A DNA stretch of 64,000 bases from Hibiscus mutabilis (Eukaryota > Streptophyta > Magnoliopsida > Malvales > Malvaceae), in assembly GCA_019671005.1 (NCBI GenBank), contig CM033744.1, positions 1,764,208-1,828,207 of the forward strand, in the 5' to 3' direction. The notes below the pieces were generated by a model. That model saw nothing but the letters and a program-made list of their open reading frames with translations. It had not been told where the DNA came from and made no database searches. This document shows, piece after piece, positions 22,296 to 34,360 of the stretch. The translations under genes and the position numbers were made by a program. How positions within the stretch are numbered: the stretch's first letter is position 1; every line of letters starts with the position of its first letter.

Positions 22296-25200
22296 TGTAG
22301 TGATGTCCTTTTTACGCTAAAAAAATGAGGTTTCAAAGGGTGTTTGGGGTCTTTGGGTATTAAAAATATGTTCCGCTGAGGTTTTAGAAAAAAATCGTAT
22401 TATTTTTTTAAAATGGAGTCGCCACCGGCCATTTAGGTAGGCCGGACACCATAAAACCAGAGATTTTAAAAATATTGGGTTCGGAAGTCGGTTGCGGATG
22501 GGGAAGGATTAGCACCCCCACACCGCCCAAAAATTGGTATTTTAATAATTACCGCTTTATTAATATTAAACTTTCCGGATTAAAGTGACGATTAAATTAA
22601 AATTTGGTTATAAGTGCGAGTAAATTTTAAAAGCCCCGTTATCCGAGAGTAAAGGCTCAACCACCATCATTACGCCTGATACTGGCCCCGCTTACGCTCA
22701 GATAAAATGGCACCGCATTGACAATTTATATTCCAATATGCAATCTTAGAAAACAAAATATAAAGCATACAATTTACATTGAGATGATATTAAAACATAA
22801 AATACGAATATTACAAAATTTAAACAAAAATAATAAGCATGAATATAACAAAACATGTCACAAAAATAAAAACACAAAGTAAACATGAACAAGAACAACG
22901 TGCTCCCAAAACTAAACTAAATAATTCTAACATGCTTGAACATATAAAATCACAAATGCAACAAATGCATGATATACATGTAACTTGACATCAAACTAAT
23001 TAGATCCGAGCAACATGTCTTTTAAAAAGCTTAACATATGACACAACTTAAAATATAAAGACATGACATTAATACGTGACTAACAAAACTCATTTTAATA
23101 TATAACCTAAAATGCAAAAACAAAATAAAACAACTAAGATGCATCTATACATGGTAACGACTAAACTGAACTTGCTTAATTAATAAAGCATTAATATCAT
23201 GATAACACATAAAAACTTAACATGTGACAAAGATATGCACACATCAAGATAGAAAACATATGCTATGTAAAGAACACACTAGCGTGTAACCTAAAAAAGG
23301 GAGATGGAAAACATACTTCATGCAAAGAAACTACAACAATATACGATGAACGAAAGAATCGAAACACAAAAGAAGCACGATACCGAAACAAACAAAGAGC
23401 ATGTTATCATATGTAGATAATACACAAATTAAGCTAAACACATAAAATAGACATGCATATAAACACTAAATTAGAATACGAAGGCATAATCACAAAAACA
23501 CATATTATAAAACATAAATACATGTAACAAAAATGTACATAAAGAACATAAAAAACTCTAAAAACAGAAACATGCTGGAAACATAAAATAAAAAGCAAGA
23601 GACAAAAGATAATTGGAACATAACAAAGGGGGCTGTAATGAAATAAAGTGAAACAAAAGTGATAGAAATCAAAGAAGTAAAATCATGATTTAGGGACAAC
23701 ATTCCGAACCAGCCAAAACCCAGGAGGACCTATAGAGCAATTTACCCATGCGGCGAGACAAATTTAAAAACATTGAAAACGCGGGATGTCTTTTAGTGTA
23801 ATTTCACCATTCGAAAACAGATTCAGCTTAATTTGGGGACTAAATCAAAAGATTTCAGAAAGCAATAGGGACCGGACATGCAAAATGACCAAGGGGCGAA
23901 CTTGATTTGAAAAGTTCAGAAAAGCGGTGACCCTTACTTCGTGATTTTATCATTTTTAAAAGAACCTAGACCCTATAAATGACACTTATCCGGCCAAAAA
24001 ACAACATTTCCCCTATTTTTTTTTGCTTAAAATCAGTTTTATAAAATACCCACCCCTTTGTTTTCTCTCAAATTCAAACCCCAGACCATTTGAAAAGTAC
24101 CCCCAACCACCGCTCTCGACCTGTCTTCGGCAAGGTTCGGCCGTAAGGCCCCCTTCAACCCGTCCTAGACTATGGCCGTTCAACGACAGAAACCCAAAAG
24201 CTTGCAACCCTTTAGCTTCAAAGTTAAAAACCTAGATCCCCCCGCTGTTATTTCGAACCAAAAAGAACAAAGCTCACCCTCAAGTTCATCGCCGTCGAGA
24301 AAAAAACAAAAAACCAAGGTAAAATACCCCTTTTTTATTTTGATATATTTTTCATATTTGCATACATGCATGGAAAGAAAAGATAAGAAGAATTACCACT
24401 GAAGTTTTTTTTGTTTATATTTCTGGAAATTTCGAACTAAAAAAAGCCCCCGGTACAAAGGATTTTACATTTGATATATATATATTTGCCTTCTTTTTTT
24501 GGTTATGATTTCCTTGTGTTTGGTAGATAATACATATTTTTTCAGATATGTCTACTGACAAATCCATTTTTGACATTTTTCTGATGATTGACACGGTGGT
24601 TGGTACGGCCGACGTGGGAAGCATGGTGGTAGCGTGGTGGAGTGGTGCCAGTCTTAATCTCGACCGTTGGATCAGATCTGATCCAACAGCTGGGATGCTT
24701 CGCTGCATGGACGGCTCAGATGTGATTTCGGAGGCGGTGAGATTGCATTAGATCGTGAAACGTAGAGCTCAGCAGCCGAGGAGCCCAACGCGTGGGATGC
24801 ACGCGCACGTGGAAGATCGAACGGTCCATGCGTGAACCACACACGGCAGTTGGACGGGTTACCTTCCTTCGATCTGGACCGTTAGATCAAAATTTGATCT
24901 GACGGCCTAGATTGGGCTACGCACAAGAAAGAGAAAGGGTTAGGGTTTGGTGTAATCAGATATGTTAGGGTTTTTAAGATACTGGGTCAGGCCAAAATGG
25001 GCCTTGTAAACTATATTATATATTTTTTGGGTTTTTGTAATATCATATGGACTTGGACTTAATTTACTTGGTTTTATGTTTTGGATTTTATTTAAATTAG
25101 CCCAATAATAATACTAATATTAGTAGTAATAATAATAATACTATAGTAATATGATAATATATATACATGCATGTATACATACACAGACACACATACATAT

Positions 25201-25564
25201 ATAACATACACATTCGTTCAAATATTTACATACATTATATACATTTAAATGCAAGCACACACACACATATATTCACATATAATTGGTATAAACATATACA
25301 TTAGTACACATATAATGCCAAACATGCGTGATATAAAATATAAAAGGTAAACACACACGTTGTACATACACCACGATAATTATAAATACGTACGTATACA
25401 CGATACATACTTTATACATGCATTCACATATCACACACACATATATCATACATATATAATAGACATATAATATGATATGTATACATGCAACCATAATATA
25501 TTAATTATTAAACTAAAGTAGATCAACACAATATTTATACACCAGATAAAAATAAGTGATTACA
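22296..25564 (-). repeat. Ogre/Tat 3' LTR (left copy), complete
   Basis: About 3269 bases, from TGTAGTGATGTC to GTGATTACA on the plus strand; both ends fit the TG...CA rule in either reading. The base next to the LTR on the left is preceded by GTCGAG, one half of the expected target duplication. Dinucleotide AC/AT-rich sequence fills 25120-25500. Confidence 0.85.
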
Positions 25565-25583
25565 GTTGCCCCTCTTTGCTTGT
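25565..25583 (-). promoter_or_regulatory. Ogre/Tat polypurine tract
   Basis: Read on the minus strand, GCAAAGAGGGGCAAC abuts the 3' LTR start TGTAATCAC. It would be the plus-strand primer. Confidence 0.8.
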
Positions 25584-27250
25584 TCTCGTGGAACGGGAAC
25601 AAAGCAAAGATCATAAGCACTCATTTTTATCTGACTTCCCTGTTTGTAGCTTCAGAATCACGTGTTCTTCTAGAACTCTCCGTTTTTCCTCGACTAAATC
25701 TTCAGGTTCGTAAGTTCTTCCTATATAGAACTTCTTCACCCTCCGATCTTGGAACTACATGTCCCTCATATATAGAACTTTTCATTCTAGAGTCTTGAGT
25801 TACGAGTCCCTCTTATACAGAACTTTTCACTCCGAGACAGTAGAGCTCGAAGTCCTTCCTATATAGATCTCTTCGCATTCGACGCGGATTTTTCCTATAT
25901 AAAACCTTCTGCGTCACGGATGGATTCTTTCGACTGGGAGTTCTCCCTATATAGAACTACTAGTCTTCAAACCCTAGAGCCGCAAGTCCTTCATATATAG
26001 AACTTTTCGCTTTTGAAATCTTGGAGCTACAGATTCTTCCTATATAGACCTTCTTGCTACGAGTACTCAAAAATATAGGCCCTTCCTATATAGAACCTTT
26101 ATCTTCGCATTTGGGATTTATGCCAAAATGGCTACCAATCTTTCTGGACTCACGCTACTAAGGCTGCCGAAATATTCCTTCACATATGAGGATTCACGCT
26201 GAAAACGGTTACTGACCTTTCTAGACTCACGCTACTAAGGCTGCCATAATCTTTCTTCAAATGATCACTTTCTTACTACGAAGCCGCAGATCACGAGTCA
26301 TCGGCAATCTGCAAGTACCTGTTTAAAATGGACAATATGTTGTAATAAATGAGTTATCATGCTCCTAATCCTAGGGATGTCTAACTATACATGATGCATG
26401 AGAGTCAATATCTCGATGTGTTTGTTTCCGCAATCAGTCAATCTCGACTTTCTGCTTGCCTTTTCTTTCTTTTCTTTTTTTGGTGATGGTACCCCATCTC
26501 ACTGTTGGGTTTAACCATTTCGGCCTTTTTCTGAGTTTTTGATTCGGGGTTCTAAAGTGCCCTTTTGGGTTTTCACTTTAGAGAGTTTTTTTTGAGGTGC
26601 CCTTACAGGTTTTCACCTGGAAGATCCCTATTGTTGTCTTGAATATTTTCTCAGAAAAATGTGAATGGTGCATGACAATGGTTATCTTATTTTAATGCTT
26701 GGAATCTTCCCATTTGTCGTGCCTCGACATACATTATGCCGGAAGCTTGAGATCAAAGTTGATCTTGTTTTCTAATCACCTGCACTATCAGGGTTAGATC
26801 ATAGTAATGCTCAGAAATCTTTTACTTACCATAAGTCTATGTTAACTTGTTTGCATGGTATTTATGAAAATGATGAGGAAACAAAGAAGAGAGGTTTAAA
26901 AAATTTGATTTTATTAACATTAAGGATTTGGAACAGTCTTAAGAAATTCATGGCAAACATGAGGAAAAGGGAAAGCAAAACATGAAATGCAAAACCATGA
27001 GTATCCACAGTATGAATGATGCGTGATCCTATCAACCGGAGTAGAATCTTTGCCTGGAGCTCTTTCTTCTGGTACCCGTGGGGATGACTCTACTTGCTGG
27101 AGGCCCAATCTCAAAATTTATCTTAGCCGCCCTTAATAGGTTTTCGACTCAGATCTTCCATTTGCTTCAAGACGCCCTCTTTCGGGTTTTTGCCTCGAGC
27201 TCTCTATTTTTTTAGATGAAATGCCTTTTCAAGTTTTCGCTTCATCTTTT
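25584..27250 (-). repeat. Ogre/Tat 3' untranslated region with short repeats
   Basis: From about 25690 to 26110 the phrase TCCTATATAGAACTT returns every 50-60 bases or so. CTCACGCTACTAAGGCTGCC occurs twice near 26150 and 26226. No protein domain is seen. Confidence 0.65.
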
Positions 27251-27254
27251 TTTT

Positions 27255-28421
27255 TCAAACACAGTATTTCTTAACTGTATCAAAATTCACAAGATTCTTC
27301 AACTCTTCTCCGTCCATTTTAGTTAAAATCAATGCTCGAGAATCTTTCTGAATTGGGAGGATCTTCCCAATTAGACATCCACTTCCCTTGAGAATCTTTC
27401 TGAATTGGGAGGATCTTCTTAAGCACCAGATCTCCCTCTCAGAATTCTCTTGGGAGCACCATCTTATCATATGCCCACATCATTCGTTTCTGGTACATTT
27501 GACCATGGCAAATGGCCTTCAGCCTCTTTTCCTCGATGAGATTTAACTGGTCGAACCTAGCTTGGACCCATTCTGATTCCTCCAACTTCACTTCATTTAG
27601 GACCTGGAGCGACGAAATCTCAACCTCAATGGGTAGTACCACTTCTGTGCCATACACTAGAGAATATGGTGTTGCCCCTGTAGATGTACGAACAGATGTC
27701 CTGTAGGCGAACAGAGCGAATGACAACTTCTCATGCCAATCTTTGTAGGTGTCAATTATCTTTGCAATAATTTTCTTTATGTTCTTATTTGCTGCTTCCA
27801 CTGCCCCATTCATCTTAGGGCGGTAGGCCGTGGAATTATGGTGTGTTATCTTAAACTGGTGGCACACCTTAGTCATCAATTTGTTATTCAGATTGGAAGC
27901 ATTGTCAGTGATGATCATTTCTGGCAAACTGTATCGGCAGATGATCTTATTCTTCAAAAATTTACACACCGTTGTCCTTGTGATGTTGGCATAAGATGTT
28001 GCCTCTACCCATTTAGTAAAGTAATCAACTACGACCAAGATAAAACGGTGCCCGTTAGAAGCCTTCAGATGAATCTGTCCAATAACATCCATGCCCCAAG
28101 CTGCAAACAACTATGGTGAGTTCATGGTGTGTAACAGTAAAGGGGAGCGTGGATCTTGTCGGCATAAATTTGGCACTTGTGGCACTTCCTGGCGTAATCA
28201 ATGCAATCTCCCTCCATGGTTGACCAAAAATATCCACATCTCATAATTTTTTGGGCTATTGACAGGCCATTGGCATGGGTTCCATATAAACCATCATGCA
28301 CCTCTGCCAAAATTTCTTTTACCTGTCGGACATCTACACATCTTAACAACTTCTGGTCATGGCTTCTTTTATACAGAATCTCCCCGTCTAGAACATATAC
28401 TGCTACCATTTTTCTGAGCAA
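27255..28421 (-). pseudogene. Ogre/Tat integrase, broken
   Basis: Joins retroelement DNA to host DNA. The zinc-binding N-terminus (28421-28122) shows HDGLYGTH and CHKCQ. The core (28110-27439) shows the DDE triad: VDYFTKWVEA, TDNASNL and NGAVEAANKNIKK. The C-terminal domain (27470-27255, ...LILTKMDGEELKN...VKKYCV) is in another frame. A duplication of about 50 bases (GAGAATCTTTCTGAATTGGG at about 27340 and 27391) damages the C-terminal part. The three parts are separated by a stop or frameshift. Confidence 0.85.
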
Positions 28422-28570
28422 TTTTTGGTCATTTTCATTTGCTCATTCGGGATACTTTTGAAACTTGATATATTGCAAGATACCGTAGTACACAGGTTGC
28501 CATCTATTTCTTATTGCACATTACAATAGTGAGCCAGCCTTTCAAAAGTCTACATCTCTATTGGCTTCAT

Positions 28571-29044
28571 TTATGTTCTCGTATTTGCTTTAAACATGGA
28601 AGCCAGGGTTGCTAAAGCGTCTGCCATCTGGTTGTCTTCTCTGGTAAGGTATGCGAAACTAATCTTTTCAAATTCTTTGATGAGCACCTGGATCAAGTCG
28701 TAGTATTTGACCAGCTTCGCATTTTTAGTTTCCCGTTCTCCTCGCAAATGATAGATCACTAGGGATGAATCTCCGAATACCCAAAACTCTTTAATCTTTC
28801 TTTCAATGGCTGCGTCCAGTCCCATGACATAGGCTGCGTATTCCGCTATGTTGTTTGTGCAGAAGAATTCCAGTCTACTGGTGTACGGATAGTAGACCTC
28901 TTTCGGAGAAATTAGCACAACCCGTATTCCGTGGCCAAGAGCATTGGAAGCTCCATCAAAGTAAAGCTTCCATGAACTATCGACTGAAATCCCGTCTCCA
29001 GTTGTAATGCACATTAGGTCCTCATCTGAGAAATTAAAGTTCAA
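28571..29044 (-). pseudogene. Ogre/Tat second (archaeal-type) RNase H
   Basis: Degrades RNA in the RNA:DNA hybrid. About 155 codons are open. Motifs in order are YFDGASN, NNIAEYAAYVMGL, FGDSSLVI and DNQMADALATLAS, which hold the acidic residues of the family. This additional RNase H, separate from the one fused to the reverse transcriptase, is a known feature of the Tat group. It is the best preserved part of the element. Confidence 0.85.
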
Positions 29045-29520
29045 CGATTCATAGTCATCTGAAGCACGACTAGCTAAGAAATCGGCTATGGCACTTCATT
29101 TCACAACTTTCTGGTTCACATATACAATATCAAACTCGAATAATAGTATCTCCCAGCGGGCCATCCTTCCCGTTAATGCCGGCGCTTCCATTAGGAACTT
29201 CAAAGGGTCCAATTTAGATATCAACCAGGTGGCATGATATAACATATACTACCTAAGCCTTTTGGTAGCCCAAACCAAAGCACAACATAGCTTCTGAATC
29301 AGCGGGTATCATGTTTCGCAATCATTGAACTTCTTGCTTGGGTAGTATATGCTCTTTCTTTCTTCCCAGACTCATCATGCTGCCCCAATACGCAACCCAC
29401 CGAGTTTTCAAAAACTGTCAAGTAAATTATCAAAGGTCTGTTTGGGACTGGTGCGACTAAAATCGGAGCATTCGTCAAATACCTTTTGATCTTCTCTAGA
29501 GCTTCTTGACATTCCTCGTC

Positions 29521-30576
29521 CTAGACCCCGGGATTATTCTTTTTAAGTAGTCTAAAGAGAGGGTCGCATTTATCCGTCAACTGAGAGATAAAACGGGAGA
29601 TGTAGTTCAACCTTCCTAGGAAAACTCGAACTTCTTTCTGAGTATGGGGCGATGGAAGGTTCTGAATAGCCTTCACTTTTTCTGGATCTATCTTAATCCC
29701 TCTTTTGCTTAGTACAAACCCCAAGAGTTTTCCAGATGTGGCTGCGAAGGTATATTTGGCCGGGTTAAGCTTCAACTGCTATTTTCGTAGTCTTTGAAAT
29801 AGTTTTCTCAAGTTCCGAAGGTGTTGCTCCTCTGTTCGGGACTTAACGATCATATCATCCACATATACTTCTATCTCTTTGTGCATCATATCATGGAAAA
29901 GAGTCATCATTGCTCTTTGATAAGTCGCTCATACGTTCTTGAGTTCGAAGGGCTTTACCTCGTAGCAAAATGTGCCCCACATGGTTACGAATGTGGTGTT
30001 CTCCATGTCTTCGAGGTCCATCTTTATCTGGTTGTATCTTGAGAAACCATCCATGAATGAGAACCATGAGTGTCCCGCAGTATTATCAACCAGTGTGTCA
30101 ATATGTGACAGAGGGAAATTGTCTTTAGGGCTTGCTCGATTGAGATCCCTATAATCTACACACATGCAGACCTTCTCATCCTTCTTCGACACTGGTATGG
30201 TGTTTGCGACCCATTCAGGGTATTTGGCAACTTCTAGAAAGCCAGCATCAAACTATTTTTTCACCTCTTCTCTGGTCTTCAACAGCATGTCAGGCCTCAT
30301 CCTTCTGAGCTTTTGCTAGATTGGCTTGCATTCTGGCCTCGTTGGCAACTTGTGCACCACTATGTCTGTGTTCAAGCCCGGCATATCTTGATAAGTCAAG
30401 GAAAAAATGTCATTGAATTCTTGGAGTAGGGCTATCAGCTCGTGCCTAGTTTCTGAGGAAAACGTAGTCCCGATTTGTACTTCTTTTCTCTCCTCCTCTG
30501 TCCCCAAGTTCACAATTTCTGTTTCTTCTTGGTGGGGCATGATTTGGCTTTCTTTGTTGGCCATTATCCTTACCAA
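29521..30576 (-). pseudogene. Ogre/Tat reverse transcriptase, broken
   Basis: Visible in order on the minus strand: GLNTDIVVHKLP, VSKKDEKVCMCVDYRDLN, FMDGFSRYNQI, YVDDMIVKSR (catalytic DD) and LLGFVLSKRGIKIDPEKVKAI. The frame is broken by several stops, at least two of which fit CAG to TAG. The region between this and the RNase H (29045-29520) carries the decayed connection domain. Confidence 0.87.
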
Positions 30577-30947
30577 CTCTTCAGGGACCTCGCATTCTAT
30601 CTCGTTATCCCCTCTTCAATTTCTGCTGAGATCTTGGGGCATTCGAAATCTACCTTGGGATTGGATTCCGAATCATTCATACAGTTAATTATGGGGACCC
30701 TGCATGAAATGAGAACGAATGTATTGGGAAGAGAATGATTTTATATGAAGTGAATGAATATAAATGAATGAAATAAATGAGATGTTTGCCATTTGAGAAA
30801 ACGGGGAAGATATCTTTTCATTTCAAACAAAAAGTCAACATAGGTGCCCTATACAAAAGATCCCCATTGCTTATGGGCGAAAAAAAAGGTTAATTCAGAG
30901 CATTACTCTGATCCGGCCCTAAAGACTACAGGTAAATCAACGTAGCT

Positions 30948-31439
30948 CTAGTTATCAAGAGTTTCCCCGGGTTGGCAAGGGCGGATACTGATCAACATGC
31001 TGCTACCACTGTCATCTTCAGCTATCATGTTGATGGACATCCCTTCAAGCGATTCACCAATCATCTCCTTCTCATTGAGTATGTCGTTTTCTCTAATTGC
31101 TTCTTCCACTTTCTGTCCTGTACGGCTGAATCCTCCAAAGACAAAAATATTTTTTACATGAGGGAAAGACACCGGTCTCCACGAAATATCTTCTCCTTTA
31201 AGTCTAGCTCTTCTTTGTTCTTCTTTCCTCTTATACTCTTCTCTCATCTGTTGAACACTTGGTTTGTAGCCGAGCCCAAAGCGATCCTTCTTGGTGATGA
31301 CGCTTCTGGCTCCCAGGCTTCCTTGCAATTTTCTCCTTAGCCCTCTTCCTACTTTGGCACCTCGGCCCAAAGTTTCAGTAACGATCATCTTGGTGCAATT
31401 AGATAACCTGGGGCTAGGGATCCTATTACCTTCTGCCAC
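30948..31439 (-). pseudogene. Ogre/Tat protease-RT linker region
   Basis: About 160 residues with a G-rich LGRGAKVGRGLRRKLQGSLG segment and a charged helix (EYKRKEEQRRARLKGE). Such linkers stand between protease and reverse transcriptase in Tat-group polyproteins. The function is not known to me. Confidence 0.6.
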
Positions 31440-31604
31440 GAATGTAGCATTTACTAGTTCCAGTGCTCGGAAAGAACATTCCGCAGCAACTTCATCATTC
31501 TATATGTAGGGGGAATCTGATGTAACCGAGGCGATGATTTTTTCCTCGACCTCTACTGTGACCAACTTGCCTTCGCTCACGGATTTCAAATTCTGATGTA
31601 GCGA

Positions 31605-31934
31605 TTAAGGCACAGCTCCTGTAGAGTGAATCCATGGCCTTCCCAACAAGCAGCTATAAGTCGATTTTATATCCATCACCATGAAGTCGATCATATACTC
31701 AGTCGGTCCAATCAATAAATGCACCTTCATCTTTCCAAGTGTTCCTCTTTGTGTACCATCAAAGGCTCCCATAGAGTTGTGACAGGGTTTCATATGAGAA
31801 TTATCTATTGGTAGCTTTTGTAAAGTCACCATCGGTAGTACGTTTAATGTCGACCCATTGTCAATCAGTACTCCTTGTAACACATACCCTTTGCAGTGGG
31901 TTGTGATGTTGAGAGCTTTGGTAGACCTCCTCAT
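31605..31934 (-). pseudogene. Ogre/Tat aspartic protease
   Basis: Processes the polyprotein. The active-site motif reads VLIDNGSTLNVLP, where Tat proteases commonly have IDNGSSLNVLP, and LLGRPWIHSTGAVP marks the C-terminal end. The frame is 109 codons. It follows the gag-like frame 32446-31931 with a four-base overlap, in a different frame. Confidence 0.8.
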
Positions 31935-34360
31935 TCTGGGATCTCGTCATCGCTAAACGTGATGTGATTGTATGCAGTGATATGCCCCACTATTCTATCT
32001 AGCTTTGATACAGAGATGTCCTGGGGTACAAAAGTTTGATTCAGCACCTTTAACAGTGCATCACGATGTTTCTCTGAACTTAGAAGCAACTCCAACACTA
32101 TAATCCTTGCCGGTTGCTTTTGTAGTTGCTCCACCACATTATATTCGATGTGCCTCAGGAACTTCAGAAATTCCTTTGCCTGAGCTTCAGTTACCAGCTC
32201 ATTTATCTTCGGAAGGGGTTCCTCACCAAATATTTGAGTAGGACTGGTTGATGTATCTTTTCCTTTTTCTTTTGCAGCTTCAGCAATCTTCAAAGCCTCC
32301 GAATAGTAGTATCTGCCGCTCCTCGTAAAGTGGACTACTTCGTCGACACTTTCATCTCTCTTTATTTGTTCATCTTTCTGCACTGGCTTTTCTTCTACTC
32401 TTTGTTCCTTATTCTCATCAGATTCTGGCTTCTTTGGTATGATCACGTTTGCAGCGTAATTCCAAGGAGTTTACCGTATGTCCTTGAAAGGAAATGGGGC
32501 TGGCGTCGAAATGATGATTTTGGGAGTCACCTTTGCAACTTCTCCCAGGGATGAACTTGCTCCCTCTGGCCTGGAGGAGATGACAAAAGGCCTGTCTCTC
32601 CCATATTTGAGGTTGGGGTTATCAGATGCACGTATCCTCTAACCTCAGCCTTCCTGCAATCTCCTCAAAGAATTCTATCTTTTTGCTGTCCATTAGCTGC
32701 TGAACCAATCTCTTAAACTCTTCACATTGCTGGATGTCATGCCCTCCGTCTTGGTGGAACTCGCAATAAGCTTTACATCATTTTCGCACTACTACCAGGC
32801 CCCTGTCAATTAGGCGGGCCATGCATAATTGTTGGAATACCCACCATAATAGAGACTTGATTGCTGACACATCCTCTTTAGTCTTTCTGGCATTGCACTC
32901 CTCGATAGCGTTTACTCTACGATTCTCGTGATTGGGTAACGGGTTAGCAGCCACATTCGGTTCCTCGAATTTTAACATCCCAGAGTTAATTAAACTTTGT
33001 ACAAGTTTCTTGAAAGCGAGGCAGTTTTCCGTGGGATGATCAGGGGCACCGCCATGATAATCACAATGCGCGTTTGGATCATACCAGGACGGGAACGGAG
33101 GCCTGAACGGAGTAACATAGCATGGGCAAACCAGATCAACTTTGTGCAATTGCGAGTAAAGCTCAGAGTATGAAACTGGCAATGGAGTAAAAGCTTGTTT
33201 CTCTTTTTCTTTTCTTAGGGCTCTCTCTTCTCTTTGGTTTGAGTTTTGAACCTTCCCTGCAGATGCTTGTGGCTGAGAGACCGTGAAGTTTTTCGGAGCA
33301 GTATAAGTACTCACAGTATTTACTTCATACTTCTTGTTGTACTTCCTAGAGTTATCTCCGCTGTCAATCCTGCCGCTTTTGATTACGAGCTCAAGAGACT
33401 CCCCGATCTTAATCAAATCGGCAAAGCTCTGAGTTGTATTATTGATGAGGTGATCAAACAATGTTCCCTTCAGAGTGTTCACTAAAAAGGGCGTGATCTC
33501 GTGCTCGAGAATTGGTGGTTGGATTTGAGCAGCCATTTTCACCACCTCTAGGCGTACTGTCGCAGACTTTCGTTAGACTTCTGCCCTGTGTTTTCCAACA
33601 TGAACCTGATGGGCATCATGTCTGTCACGTGTTTGTACTGCTCGATGAATGCCTTTGAAAGATCCTTCCATATCTTGATATTTACTGGGCTCAACTGGGT
33701 ATACCACTGAAGTGCTGCTCTTGTTAGGCTGTCCTGGAAACAATGAATTAAAAGTTTCTCATCCTTGAGGTAGGTCGCCATCTTACGGCAATACATGGTC
33801 ACGTGTACCGAAGGACATGTAGTTCCATCATACTTATCGAACTCTGGAGTTTTGAATTTTGGTGGCAGGACAAGGTCAGATACCAAGCTTAGATCACTGG
33901 CCTCATTCCCCGGTTCATCTGTGACTTGCAGTGCTTTAAATTTTTCCTCCATGAGGCGAAGCCTCTCATTCCACTTCTTTGCTACCCCTGTTTTGATTTT
34001 CTCGATCAAATTCAAGTCTGGTACCTCCTCCTCGTAGAGTACCTCTGTATCTATGGGTTGGTTTTCAGATGCCCCTGCTTGAAGATTGATAGTTATTCCA
34101 ACAGGGTCGATGTATACTCTTCTGGTCGGACTAGGCGTTTTGGGTTGAACCTTGTTGTGAGATGGGATACCTTCCGGCTCTTGAACGACTTCTTCTTCAG
34201 CCTTTCCTTTCCCAATGCTTTTTGCCAGCAATGCAGTGATGTCGGACACTATTGATGCTTGTGATTGAGCGATCTGATCACTGAGGCTCTTCTAGGCTTC
34301 ATCGAAACGTGCTTCCAGATCTCTCTGCCCCTTTTCTAGACTAATTATTCTATCTTCCAT
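31931..34360 (-). pseudogene. Ogre/Tat gag, broken
   Basis: Capsid and nucleocapsid region. It begins near 34360 (MEDRIISLEKG), with an internal stop before KSLSDQIAQ. A long helical capsid part follows (PEFDKYDGTTCPSVH, AALQWYTQLS, FIEQYKHVTDM). After SLRQYA a stop (CAG to TAG is likely) and a frame change occur near 33545. Two zinc-knuckle motifs follow: CDYHGGAPDHPTENC near 33060 and CEFHQDGGHDIQQC near 32740. A further frame (32446-31931) leads to the protease. Confidence 0.83.

Noticed and set aside
23505..23702. Hydrophobic minus-strand frame, also present at 38753-38992
   Set aside because: Both lie at equivalent places in the two LTRs of the Ogre/Tat element and have no coding context.
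25556..25798. Open frame directly after the left Ogre/Tat LTR
   Set aside because: It covers the polypurine tract and the repeat-rich 3' UTR on the strand opposite to the element's genes.
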